The translations under genes were made by a program, and so were the position numbers. Positions 13,001 through 26,700 of a DNA stretch of 64,000 nucleotides are shown in pieces (position 1 is the first letter of the stretch; each line of letters starts with the position of its first letter). The notes below the pieces were generated by a model. That model did no database searches and was not told the DNA's origin. It saw only the letters and a list, made by a program, of their open reading frames with translations. The stretch lies in contig CP099846.1 in assembly GCA_030062745.1 (NCBI GenBank), positions 27,797,201-27,861,200 on the forward strand, read 5' to 3'. Origin of the DNA: Capitulum mitella (lineage: Eukaryota; Arthropoda; Thecostraca; Pollicipedomorpha; Pollicipedidae).

Positions 13001-16000
13001 CGCCACGGTCTACACCCAATCGGCTACACTGAACGAGAACGTGACCAATCGACGACGCTGGACCGCAGTTCACAAGGTCCGTCGCCGCTAGTACCAGCCG
13101 TACGTCAGTCACAGGCTACGACCAATATGCAACCGGCAAAGAATGACCTTCCACCTGGCTTACCAAAGATGTACGGCCAGCCCTCTCAGCACCAGTTTCA
13201 CGGCCCTCAGCTTGTGTCACGTCACAGCGTCCCAAATACGCCGCACCCTGACAAGTCAAAACACTACAGGGACGGCACACAGTCTGACACCACAAGTCGT
13301 AGATGTTCAAATGTGGGCATGTGCGGCAAACTTTGCGGCTGCGCCGGCAAGCTTGCTACCTGCGTGTGACATTCACGATTAATCGAGAATCAACGTCGAG
13401 ATCAAACATCAACGTCAATCAGTCAACAGTTGAGACTCCACGTGTGGAGCTGAGGGGACTTGCATCACGGCGGGAATCTAGCGCCGCGTTATGTGGATGG
13501 CCTCGAGGAGCCGCTACCACCAGGCAAAACACTGCGTTGGCGGTGGAGAGCGAGTGCCCAAAGAGCTGCAGACAGCTCATAACCCAAACTGCAGGGCCGT
13601 GTTAAGTGCTGAAGCCCGGCGGGCGCTCGCGATATTTCACGGCGTTTCTGGCAATTTATCAACATTAACGGCCTTTTACGCCCTGTTTAACAGCACGCTC
13701 AGAAAATCGCTTTACAAAACTAAGAAATGCAAAGGAAAGACGCTCCACCATCCAACAAAGCACATGAATCATAAGAACAACTATATGCCCTCAACAAACA
13801 CTAGGAACTACGTTTATCCAAAACATCTCTCAGCCGACGAAAACAAAGCAGAGTTTGTTCCAACCGACCGTCACCGCTCGGATGCAGAAACAAGTAGCTC
13901 TCAACGTCGGCCGTGGCGCCCGGCCAGCTGCACCCATTAACCTGACGTCCATCCCCGAGCCAGCCGGCGGGACGCGGCGCGGCGCCACGACTGTCAAGCC
14001 AGAGCGCGCCGGAGATGAAGACGATTCATGAATCAACCAATCAACCCAGGCCGGTGCCGCGCGGCAGACGTCACCGACTTCCAGGAAACGAACGCGGCTC
14101 ACCGCCAACGCACCGATCGTCGACGCATGGTTGCGTGACAGACTGACCGTCGATGAACGGACGACTCACTATGACGTCCTGACGCCTAGCGAGACACAAG
14201 ACCGACGCAAGACTCAGGACGCCTGAGTTCAAGACACTTGTGCGCCCTAACTCACAAAGAAACCGTCGCAAAAACCGTCCCAGCCGAGCCGCACGTCCTG
14301 GCTTCTTGTCGGTCCAAACCCTGGCCATGACAACCACATCCCGGCGCCGTGGAATACGTGCAAAAATACCCGGCGCCGCGGGCCGTCCCGTGCCAAAGAC
14401 ACAGCGAGCTCCCGCGCCGAGCCCCGCCCAGGCCGTCCCGAACTTTCTGCGCAATCCGACGGCGGGCACCTGCCGCGTTCCCACGGCCGGCTCGTGACAA
14501 GACGCCGGCCGGCGGGGGGAGGCGGCGAATTCGGCGGCCGGGCGGGCGCCGCGGCCGCTGGCGGCCGGCCAGCGGTCGCGGCCTCGTCCGCCGCCCGGCC
14601 GACGTCAGACGGCCACGCCCGCGTCGGCCGCCGGACGACGCGGCCGTCTCGTCCGGCGCCGCTCTCGGACACGCACCGACGCTGGAGGCGACTGCACAGC
14701 GGCAGCCGCGCAGCGGCGAGCACAAAACAGCACACACGAAAACCGGACAGGAAAGCTGTGCGTCAGCTGGCAACCGACAGCACGCCAAGACAGTTCCCCG
14801 TACAGGCCGTCGTCACCGAGCCAACCAGGGCGCGGAAGGAATCCGAGGCGACTGCAGCCGTCCCGTCCACGCCTGCCGAGGCCGAGAGACGACACGGCAG
14901 GCCCGCGACTCCCAATCCGGGAGTGCCAAGCTCTGACTGTTCACGGACGAGCGGCGCGAGCGCGACGACCCGGCGGCGGCGGCGGCGCGCGACGTCGCCA
15001 CGCCGAACCGGCCGCCTTGGCCGCGACGGCCGGTCCCGGCCGCCGGCTGCCACAACAACGCCCCAGCTGTCCGCCGGCCAAACGAACCGCCTACGGCCGC
15101 GCGTTAACGAGAACTCCGACGGCCGACAAGAACGCCTAACGATGCCCGCAAACTTGTGCCGCGGCGGCGGCGCCCGTCCGCGGCCGTCGGCGCGCGGCGA
15201 GGGCGTGGGTCGGGGCGCGGCTCGACGGGCGCCGCCCCGGCCGCCTCGCCGCGCCGGCCGAGGCCGTCAGCAGCCGGCGGGACGTCGGCGGACTCCTGAT
15301 GAGGCGCTGTGTGACTCAGCCGACCGCGCCAGCGCCCGCGGCCGCCCTGCCCCGAACACCGACCGCGTCACGCTAAACCAACGACAGAGCCGAGCAGGCC
15401 AGAACGGCCCATCGGAACGACCCCGCCGCAACAGAACGGCAGAAAACTGACTCGGCCTGCGCGGCGTCGGGCCGAGCCGAACGCCCCGGCCGTCCGGCGG
15501 CCGGAGAGCGCAGCGAAAGGTCACCGGCTGATGGCCGGGCTCGCCGCTGACAGCCGGCTGACGCCGCCGCTCGCGCCGGGCGCCGCCGTCGCCGCGGCGC
15601 CCGGCGCCGGCGACAGGCGGAGTGACGTCCGTCCGCCGCCGGCTGGCCCCGACCGCCGGAAGGCGCATCAATCCCGGCACTCGCGCTGGAAATTCACGGC
15701 CGCCCCGCCCGCCCGCGCCGGTCTCCCGACTGCAGCGCGGCACACGGCGTTCATTCGTCGACATGAGACGCGCCGGCCGCGTGTGTCCGTCCGTTCGCCG
15801 TGGCACAGGCGCGGACCCGGCTACTCGGACTCCGGATCCGACATCTCCCTCGAGAAATATTGGGATCCGCCGGGGTTTCGCGCCGACGTGACGGGACCTG
15901 GTCACGCCAGCTGCGCCGCCCTCGCGTGTGGCCGTCGCAACGAAGCATTCCAGTATCCAGGCACTCGCACCATCGAACGGGCGAAGGCCAGACCTTCGGG

Positions 16001-17730
16001 AAATTGGTTACAGGAACACCCGGACCTTCGGGCTTGACGACGATCATCGAACCGTCCCGAGGCTCTAGGTGTCCACGCTTCGACTAATGGAAATTCCCAG
16101 AAGAGGTGATGACGCCCATAAAACCGTGCGCTGGCCGGGTAACATGTCCGACGTGGTTCTTAAATCTCGCCCCAGGCAGTTTGTATCAACTGTAAGAAGT
16201 GCTGCAAACCCGAGTGGCTCCAAGGCCAAAGTGGCAGTTTGAAAACGGGGAAACAGTCGTTTTTGGCTTCACCTGGTCTTTGTATCTCGTACAAACCTAG
16301 TGTACCTCCCGCTCTCTGTGGCTTTGAGTTGAGTTCTGTGGGCAAACGGATAATGAAAGGTGGCAAGTTCATTCCTGATTTCTTGAGATTCTGAGTTCCT
16401 TCCAAACACTGTTTTGGCACAAAAGCTTGTGTTCCGTAGATAGTGTACAAACAGATATTCCATACCTGCCCTTCGTATCAATCTTGATACGATATGATCC
16501 AGAATGGGTTTGGAAAAATAATGTCTGGGGTTAGGGAAGATAGCACAATGATGCAGCGTATAGTGCCGATTGAGACGTCCTGCGACATTGTCCTAAGCTG
16601 TTTAGTCCTACGTTGTTTCCAACTAAATTGAGGGCGATAATCGCACCTTTGAAACCCGTTCGTAGTTGGCCAAAAGCACTATCACGAAGATGTTAACGAC
16701 TGGCAGTCGCAATATGCGGGAGAAGGGTAGGGGATTCACCTCGACCGAGGCTTTTCAAACTGTCAACCGAGTGAGGTCGATGAATTACCCATATCTGAAA
16801 TGCAGTCAGCCACGGCCGCCTCGCCGCCGCCGACGAGCACCGGCGTCTTATCAGCATCCCAAACGAGATCAGAGCCGGCCGCCAAAAGGCTGAGATCGCC
16901 ACAAAAGATAGCATACTCAGGGGGCCGAACTTTCTCTTAATTACGTTTGATGTCTCTGATTACGATTTTTGAGGGAAAGTGAAATATTTAACTACCGAAG
17001 TTTGGCGTGTTTCTTTTCTGTCTGGCGTTTCGATGGACCTACTCCATCCTCAGAAACAATTTCCGCTTAATCCCTTACTTGGCAACCACGACTTAAAGGT
17101 CCAGCTGACAGAACGAATGGGGTAACACAGTCCACAGTTGGAGGGCAAGTTTTAGCACCACAAGTCACACCGAAACAACATGTGCACATTACGTACTTTG
17201 CTTACTGAGTTCTACATAAGATCATATACAACATTACCTGTGTGAAATCAAATTGTCAACTCAGAGCTATGTGACTTCGAGCGGTCAACTCAGACATGTG
17301 CAAGGTCGGGTTCAGACTACGTCCGGAGGGAGGAGGGAACCTCCATCCGTATAACCTAACCTACACCATAAATGCTGATTATTCCCCAGATTTCGGCCAC
17401 TTCGCCATTTTTGAGGACTGACATATTCTTATGTTTCAAAAATATAAAGTACGCCTTTCCACCCGAACACCGGTATCAAGAGACATGTTGGCGCTCCCCT
17501 TTCCAGTAAAATGGGGAGAGCCAGGACCCCGATGTCTCCCCATTCCCCTGGATCTGCCAGTGCATTTGCGAGCATGCATCCGAATTGTCAACTCAGAGTT
17601 GTAATCTGCTACGAAAAGTGCGCAAGATCTTCATAAAAAAAGAATTAAACCATCACCCACGGTCACATTAAACGCACCTACACGTGCCTACTTGTGCGTG
17701 GTACATCGTTTCAAGGCTTTCCATGAGAAT

Positions 17731-17774
<44 letters not shown>

Positions 17775-20700
17775 TTTATTTTTTTATTTTTATATTTATA
17801 TATATATATATTTTTATTTTATATATTTTTTTTTTTTTATACATATATATTATTTTTATATATATGTATATATTATACATATATATTATATACATATATA
17901 TATAGACGAAAATTCTTCATGACGAACGTTAAATTGGCGTAACACACACAAACTTGCAAAGAAGAACGGCTGTGCATCTGAACGATAACGCACCGAAAGA
18001 CCACAGGCGCGAACCTGATCTCAGAAACCTTAACAAGAGGCATCTTAATGAAAACATTATGCTCGAATCTAGCACATATAAAACCCAGCTTCCTCCACCT
18101 GGAGAGCTTTGTATGGGTAATGAAAAACCAATGAGGAATAAAATCTTTGTGGCGTTAGAACTGTGGAGGTAGGTTAGATAAGACGGATACCGACACGGGA
18201 ATACATAAATTTTTCGTGCGTGCATGCTTTTGTACGATCTTTTGTGACGTTAATACTTGTCTGTCATCCAGCAACGACCTACATTACAAAACTCTTGTTT
18301 CAGCTCGACATTTGAGCTCTGCAAGCCACACCAGGAATTTCACTACGAGACAGCTCCAAATTTTCGTAGGAGATTGGTCTACTAAGTAAAAGCACCCAGA
18401 AAGGTCAACGTTGGGTCATCCCGATACATCCGTCCTCCGAAGACTGCCGACATCTGCCGCCGTGCCGCGCCCGTGCCGAAAAAGCCGAGCCGCGCCGCCA
18501 CCGGCACCCGCCATCCTCCCAGCCCATCCGCCATGCCGCGGACCACCAGGCGGCCAGCCGGGCCCACCAAACGGCGACCGTCTCCACCTGTCGCCGCCCG
18601 CAGTTGTCGCGGCGGCGGCGGCGGGAGGGAGGAGGGAAACACGCCGGGCGGCCCGTCGGGCACGCAAACGACGTGCAACGACGCTCAGGGGTCATGCAGG
18701 TCGGCCGGCGCGCCGCGCTGGCGGCAGACGACGGCCGCCGTCTCCCGCCGTCCAGACGCCGCGCCCGAGCCATTAAAGCGTTCTTAATGCTGTTTGCCGA
18801 GGCGACGCGGTCTGACGCGGAATCGATGCCGGCGGTTTTCGGCCCGAACTGAAATGGCGAATCGACGCATCGACCCCGCCGAAAAGTAAAACACACCATC
18901 GGAGTTAAGCACACCGCGCGGCCAGCTATCGACCCCGTCGTGTCACGCACGCTTTTTCGGGCAGCTGTTGCACGGGCCCGGTGGTGGGCCGCCGGCTGCG
19001 GACATCTGGCGGAGCGGCGTGACCTGTCGCCATTAGGTGTGCCACGGACGGCGGCAGTGACAGGGCCGACCACCTGTCAGCCCGGCCGTCAGGGACCCGG
19101 CCGGCCCCTCTGACGCAGACAACAGACACAGACAATGGGCAGCGTCTCGACCGGCCCTGACACAGACAGCACACAACAGACAGTGGACAGTGTCCCAGTC
19201 GGCCCACCACAGACACCACGACAAAGACAGCAGACAGCAGACAACAGACAGACAGCTCGGCCATCCGCCGACACAGAAGCGACACAAAAAAAGCAGAAGC
19301 GCACAAACACAATGTTCCAGCCGGTCCACCAACACAGACAACAGACAACAGACAACAGACAGACAGCATACAGCATTCCGGCCAGTCCGCCGACACAGAA
19401 GCAGACAGCAGACAAAGACAGCAGTTTCACGGCCGACCCGCCAGCACAGAAACGGACCGCAGAGAGCAGATTGTGGCGCGGCCGGAAACGCCGATCAAAC
19501 ATACATCCAGCAAAAACAGCCAGACAGGAGACAGCGCCCCGGCCGGCCGGCCAATGCGGTCCGACCCTGAGTAGCCCAGGACCGACAGCCAGCGCGCGCG
19601 ACCAGCGCCGCGGCAGGCTCGAGTGTCGATCCATGAACCCGTCGCTCCCCCCAAAAAAGGGTTTGACTTTCCACACGCTCGATCGGCACCAATCGGGCAA
19701 AAAAAGAATTATCCACGGCATAAGGCTAGGTTTTCGTATCCCTATTTCACGTGTGTTACTCAACTAACCACATGGCTCAAAACAGATCTGAGATATTCTC
19801 GCAATATTTGCACGGCAACCGCCAGATCTGCTATACTTCAGAATGCCTGAACCACCGGAAAAAAGTTTGCCGCAAACGCCTCCGAACTTTCCACTGAAAC
19901 GCACAAAAGTATGACTGACACCATAAGATAAAAAAAAAAAACAATGGAACAGCTTTGCCCAGTTTTGGCGGATTTTAATTCTTGTGGCAATCCCAGGAGA
20001 CGGGGGCTGAGCAACGTAATCAGGGCCGCAACTTTCGAGTTTTCTTTTCCAAGCATCACTACTGGGATCATGTTAAATTTTCCCAAGCTAAGGAAGGCAG
20101 CTTGCCACGCTGCGTCTCACTCCCCCCCCCCCTACCCGTGCCGCCGCCACTGCCAGGAAATCTAACAAGGCCACAAGGAACCTGAAAAACAAACATCGAA
20201 TTCCCTCCTGCGGAGAACGCCATCCCATGTCATCGGTGTCACGTGACACGTTCGACCCGGCTGCAGCTCTGTGTCATGTCACATGGCAGGTGCGATACGG
20301 CTGCAGTGCAATGAGGCCAAGCCTCGCGGTCCTTGTGGTACGGCCACAGAAGTGTTGTCAACGAGACACAGGTGTAGCCTGGTGCCACAGCTCTCAAGCT
20401 GCAGGCGTGTCGCCATCAGTGGACCCACAACGTCCGTGGTGCTCTCGCACGAGAGGCGACAAGACCACAGCGACAGAGAACGATCCCCAGCTCACAGCTG
20501 TCGGCAGCTGGGAACGACGACGCCAGCGTACAGTCCCTTAACGACGCCTGCTCGGACCGACAGTGCCAGTCCACTATACCGACCAACAGCGTCCGAGGGC
20601 CTCCGTACCGATCGACAACATCCAATAGTGCCTGCAACAATCCACGACGTCCTGCAATACCTGCACCAATCGACAATGTCTCACGGCGCCTGCACCAACA

Positions 20701-23700
20701 GACAAAGCCCGACAGTACCCGCACCAATCGACAACGTTCCACGGCACCTACACCAACAGAGTCCGCTGGTACCTGCACCAATCGACAACGTCCCACAGTG
20801 CCTGACGCGGCCGGTGGACCAGATCAGCAAACGAACCAGTCTGATATGTTCAACACTCCAGGACGAGCCAGGGCAGTTCCGGTCACTTAGGTCCGCTTCG
20901 AGTGAACCATACGAACACCGCCGCGGATATAACCGCACTAGTCCGGGACCAGACCGGACCGGACCGGACCGGACCGGACTGCACCGGACGGACCGCTCAC
21001 GGCCGGGCGGGTCGCCGGGAACGGACCGGCCGATAATGACCGCCAGCGTCCGGCGGCCGGCGGCGCGCTGTCCGGCCGGCAACACGTAATGGCCGGCAGA
21101 TATCGGCCGGGGCGACAGCCGGCGGCCAATAGACGACCGGCCGGGGAAAACGGGGACAATCCACGGGGGAGCCCGGTCGTCGGAGGCCCGTATCAGGAGC
21201 GCGGAGAATCACGACATGCCGACAGCGTGTTCTGACGTCACCGTGCTGTAATAGTGGCAATCATCCGTTTTTAGCCGCTGAGCGCGTTGGAATTTCGAGT
21301 AATGTTCTTGATGAATTCCCCTAGCCCTCCGAGAGATCCTAAAAATCGATCGATGACTATGTCGCGAAGGACTGACAGAGATCTAGTCATCTTTTGGTCT
21401 GCCGATCCGATACATTGCCACAAAATTTCCCGGATCAATCAATCAATCACTCAATCCCCAGTTACCCTTTCTAGCTTTTAAACAAGAACCAAAGTCAACG
21501 ATGGGCATAACGCACCCGCAGGGAAAGAGCACGAACCGGAGTCTGAGCTACTTGAATGAAAAACAAAAAAGACGTATCCAGAAAATTCAACGACAGAGCG
21601 GCTCAGACGCCTTCCCAGCGGCCGGGCGGCGCTGGTGGTCCAGTCGGTGTCGGCCGCCCAGGCACGGTCTAAGCCACGCCCAGGTCAGCGTTGGGCCGGA
21701 CCGCCGCAGGCCCCAGGCCCGGCCGGCACCGCGGGACAAGGTCCGAGCCGCGGGCGCCTCGAGGACGCCTCGTGACCTTGGATGGTGTCTGGCTCGTGCT
21801 GAGAAAACGGAAACTGGCCAACACGGACGGAAAGCGGGCCTGCTCGGAATACAGGGCAGTAGACAAGAGGGAAAATGCCACCACGAAAAGCAAGACGCTT
21901 CCGACAGTGAACCACATCATCGCCGGGCGATGAGGACCACCAGAGATTGGGTCGGGCCCGTGCCCGGCCCGGTCGAGCCGGGCCCGGCCGGGTCCCGGTT
22001 CGGGTCGGGTCGGGTCCGGTCAGACCGCATCATCACCCGACGGCGGCGGCTCACCTGGCCGCGGAACCCGCGCGGCGTGTCGATCGTGTGCTGCCGGAAC
22101 AACGGCAGGCTCGCCACGAACGACGACTGCCGGAACCACGGCAGCGAGATCTTGCGGCGCGCCTTCGACTTGGCCGACATGGCGGCCGCCCCCGCCGCCG
22201 CCGCCGCCGCCGGCGCTCACGAACGCGCACTGGCCGCCCCCGCGGTCGCTATCGACACTGGGCGGCCCGATAGCGCGCGAGGGCCGCTGCCCGTCGGCGG
22301 CCGGCGCCGGCCCGAACTTCACTGGCGGCCGCCGCCGCAGGTGCGCCGGCCCGCCGCCGCCGACGACGCGGCCGACGCTCGCCGGAGCCGGCGCCGGCGG
22401 CGGCGGCGGCCGGGACTGAGGGACGGCGCCAGGCCGGCACCGATTCGGCGGACTAACGGCCCGACGCCGGAGAGGAGGCCGCGGACGCCAGCGGCCGGTG
22501 GAAAGGGTGACGATTCCCTGGCTCGATCACGCAAGACGAACCCAAAGACACAGCGATGTCGTACGCGACACTCCAGGAATAGACAACCCTACGTCTTTTT
22601 TTTCCACGCTGACGGAGGCTGCATCTCATGCACTATGGACGCCATGTGATGACAAAATTAAGGACTGCTATGGTTTCAATCATGGCTTAAAGATCTCGCG
22701 GGTTGGGGGTTCCAGACTTCCTCTTCCCCACGTTTCAGAGACTTTAGACTGAACCCCACGTCAATAATGGGCAAGCAACGGACTCAAATCCTGTTCAGAC
22801 TTCTACTTTTCAGACCTAAAATTTTCGGAAACCTTCGGCCATGACCCCACTGATCCCGCATTTAAGAGCTCCGCCTAACCCCCCGCCCCTTCCGTGGTTC
22901 CATGTCAGACTAATGGCAGACGGGCACCGCCTGCAGTAGTGTCCATCGGAACCCGAAACACGCCACACGGCTTTCCGCGGATGTTAGTCGATGACGATAA
23001 GAGGAACGAGTTCCGATTGGTCCGGGCAGACCTTTGTGACGGCGAAATGCAAGATAATACGGTGGCAAACGCTCCTTCTAAAACAGAATATTCGTAATGG
23101 CTCCAGTGCTGCAAAGACCTTGTAACGGAATGTACGGAGGTAATCAAATAAAATGCTACAGCGAAACACCCTTATCAAAGTTATTCAGGACTCGCGTCAT
23201 GCAAAGCTGACTCATTTCAACTACAAAAGGACGAGCTAAAAGCCTGGAGGCTTTGATCCCTATCCGACACGAACGAGCGCTCCTTTGTCAGTGCATTACA
23301 CGCTGCCTGGGCCAGTAATGAAGGCTCGAGGGGCGCCAAGTTTTTAAGTTGGCTTAAAGAGCGGAGCGACAGTCCTGTCACTGCCGCGGGCGCAGCTTGG
23401 AGCGGGGTACGGAGCCCCGACCGAGAGTGCTTGACGTCCCGTTAAGACCGACTGACGTCTGAAGAGCCACGAAACTGGACGCAACATCCTGGAAGCCTGA
23501 GCATAGGAAGCTGTGCGCCCGAACTAAAAAAAGACCGACATCCCGCCGCCGACGCCCGACGACAAGAGCCAGCTCCAAAACCAGCACCCGACTGCCGCCG
23601 GCGTCCGACTGCCGCTCCGTGCCCTCCGCCAGAGGGCACCGGAACCGCCAACGGAACCGACCGCCCGCCGGCGCCGTCGAGCCGCCCCGGCCGCGGCCGG

Positions 23701-26700
23701 CGGAGCGCCTCGACGGAGCCAAAGCCACCGACGGCGCCCGGCCCGGCCCGAGTCGATGCAGGACGAAAATCGGAGCCGCCGGCGCCGGGGAACACGCACG
23801 GCGACGCGGCCGGCGGCTCGCCTGCCGACAGACGAGACAAGCTGCACGCCAGCACGAAAGACACGCGGCTATTATTAGTATCTCCCGTTCACCTTTACTG
23901 GTTAAACCCTTCTATCTGCATCACTTCGACGTTCCAGAAGAGACTGAAATGCGCTATCCAAAAACGAGGACTAATACCTGACGCATACAGGGAAGATCAC
24001 AAAGGCCGCCTAACCCTTAAAGAACACTTATGGCAAGGCGAAATCCTTACGAGCCATTTCAACGTCCCTTAATGCCACGCCACTTTCTGAAAAAAAAATG
24101 TCGAGGACTATTTAACATACAGCCTTCTCTTCGACCACCCATACAGATGACAATCAATAACAAACACAATCCTACCAGAGACGACGCATTTCCTGCCGCT
24201 TCCAGACCAGAGCCCAAACGTTGGGACCGTTTATGAAAAGCGTCCGGCGCCGACCATCACTTTCCGAGTCCGAACCGTAAAAACACGCAACACTTCCGCA
24301 AAACGACCACAAAACCCTGCCATTCCTTACAGGCCGCCCGGCTGACACCGCGCCCGCACTGTTCCGCCGGTCCAGAAGAGGCGCGGCAGCGGCGGCGGCC
24401 CGGCCGGCGCCCGCCGCGACCCTCCCACCGGCCGCGGACGGGTCACGACCGGCCGGCAGACGGGGCCGCGAACCACGGCCGCCCGACCCCAGACCGCCGG
24501 CCCGCTCCGGACACCTTCATCGACCACCGCGCGCGCCCGATCCGCGGCGCCGCCGCCGACTCACCTTGTCCGAGTCGGACGCGACGCTCGCCGAGCCGAA
24601 CGACTGCAGCGAGCCGAGCTCGTGGTCCTGCTCCAGCTGCAGCTCCTCCAGCTCCCTGCGGAGAGGGTCACCGGTCAGGCCACGCACCACAAGTCGCCGG
24701 TCAGGCCGTGGGACGCAGGTCACGCGTCAGGCCACCCGTCAGTTCACCGGCCAGGTCACAGGACTGAGGTCACAGATCAGGTCACAGGCCCCGGTCAACG
24801 GCCATGCTTCACGCTGCGGGACACCGGTCAGGTCGGCTCTTCGTAAGTCCTACTGTCTCCAGACACCCAGGACAACAGCAATGCCTCCGCGCCCGGGAAC
24901 CAGTTGAACGGCACAGCGCACGGGCGTCACACTCAAAAAGCTGTCGCGACAAAGCCAACACAAAAGCCAGGAGAAACTAACAAGCACTGTTCAGAGCGCG
25001 CGGCCGAGTGCGCCGATGAACTTTTGTGGCCTCGATTCATCAGCGGGTAGCGGAGCGAGACGGGCCCGGACAGCGCACTTTGAAGCGACGAAAGGTCGCT
25101 GTCTGACGAAATTTCCCATCACGGGGTCGGTCGGACGAGTTTTGAACAGACGCAATTGGGCGGGAGGCCGTACGGCGATTAACGTCGGACATCGCGGAAG
25201 ATTGCGACCACCGTCTTTCACGGCTCGGACAGTGGCGCCGTCCGAGCCGGACTCCATCCGCGACGTGACGCGAGCTTGACGTGACGCGAACTCGACGTGA
25301 CGCGAGCTTCGCACCAAAACACCGTCCCATCCACACAGAGCACCGGCCAGACTATCACACGACGCACGCATCGCTACCCATCCCGCGTGACGGCCCCACC
25401 CCGCCCCGAGCCCGGTCCAGGAGGGAGACTGAGCCGGTACCGGCCCGCCGCATCTGGTCAGACGACATCACCAGGCCATCAGCGGACGCTGGCGCAGGAG
25501 AGGTGACAGCAGGTCACGGACAAGTGGTGGACGCTTCCCAGTGCATAGGTTATTAACGAAATTTATAAATGGCCTGCATACATCATTTACGCTTTAGGGG
25601 GTTTTGGAGGTTTCAGGATGCCGACAGTGCAGTCAAACAGTGCTCACAATGTTTTCCCTTCTGATCATGAAACAACCACGGCATCCTGCGATGATTGTAA
25701 GTGGCTGTTTTTTAATGTTTCCATCAGCAAGTAAGGTGTCTTACGGAAAGCATGACAAAGAAGGCGAAATGTACTTCTTTTTCAATTTGGAAGCATATAT
25801 GTTAAGCCTGTTTCGCACAATTATTTACCCTTTACACATTTCATAATACAAACGGACAGCTGTCGATCTCTTTCATTATCTTGCGACCCAGGACTGCACG
25901 TTTAAACTCCGCGCAAGACCATGATATTGCTCGCCGGGAGTACTTCGAATTTCAAAAACACCGGGGAGAAACGGGGGCGAAGAGCAAAAGCATTACTCCC
26001 AGGCAAGTCAGTTACGCGGACATGAGCTTGTCAGCTAGCGCGTTGCGAATGCAAACGGAACAAGATACACAACTGGATTATGTCCCAGTGAAAAATGGAC
26101 CATTCAGCGCCTGGAGGTTGCGAAGTTATTAGCCTGCACCAAGCGTTGTGTCGTGGCTCGGCCGGGCCGGCCGCTCAATTGGACTTTTTCCGGCTGGCTG
26201 ACGAAAAATTCACTCGGCTCGCGGCCTCGAGCGAAATTAGGAGACGGAAAACTCCTGAGAGGCAAAACAGCCAGGCTTCATTCAAATCTGCTCAGCTTTT
26301 TTCTTCTCGGACTGAAGTACGTCAGCACAAAAGAGATATCAAACGAGGCACGCGAGATAAAGACCACAGAGAACGTGCCGTAGAGTAACGCAGTTTCAAC
26401 ATTATCGCCCTTATACATGGCCTCAGCGACGACCTGAAATGAAGCATGCCCGATCAAACACAATGCCGGCCCATTTTTATCACCTGGACGCACAAAAGCC
26501 GACTGAATTGCCCGCAATCTGCGTCAATGAAATCGCAGGCATACCACGGGGAACAGCCGACACGGATAACACGACCCGTCTGCGCAGAAGCTGATTACCG
26601 AGAAGCGGCCATCGCAATTAATCTCGCTGCGGGAGGTCAACCACCGGGCGCCACTTTAACCTCCGACAGATGAATTGGTCGCCCTTCGCCAGCGGACTGC

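Larger units (their letters stand above)
10006..24564 (-). other. 14.6-kb trio intron between exons 34 and 35
   Basis: Contains the alternative first exon at 22055-22180 but no other supported exon. A 60-bp tandem triplication lies at 12781-12960, an AT-rich block at about 16100-18400 with a poly-T tract, an ACAGAC-rich tract at 19085-19470, a 29-bp repeat at 20600-20803 and a CCGGA/GGGTC low-complexity region at 20940-20985 and 21957-22022. Other parts show nothing recognisable on either strand. Confidence 0.7.

Noticed and set aside
17732..17771. Poly-T run as the tail of a reverse-transcribed element
   Set aside because: No element body, polymerase III boxes or target-site duplication could be recognised beside it; kept only as low-complexity repeat.
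21501..22649. 382-codon plus-strand frame over the 22-kb alternative exon
   Set aside because: Antisense shadow in GC-rich sequence; the minus-strand exon has start context, donor and phase support.
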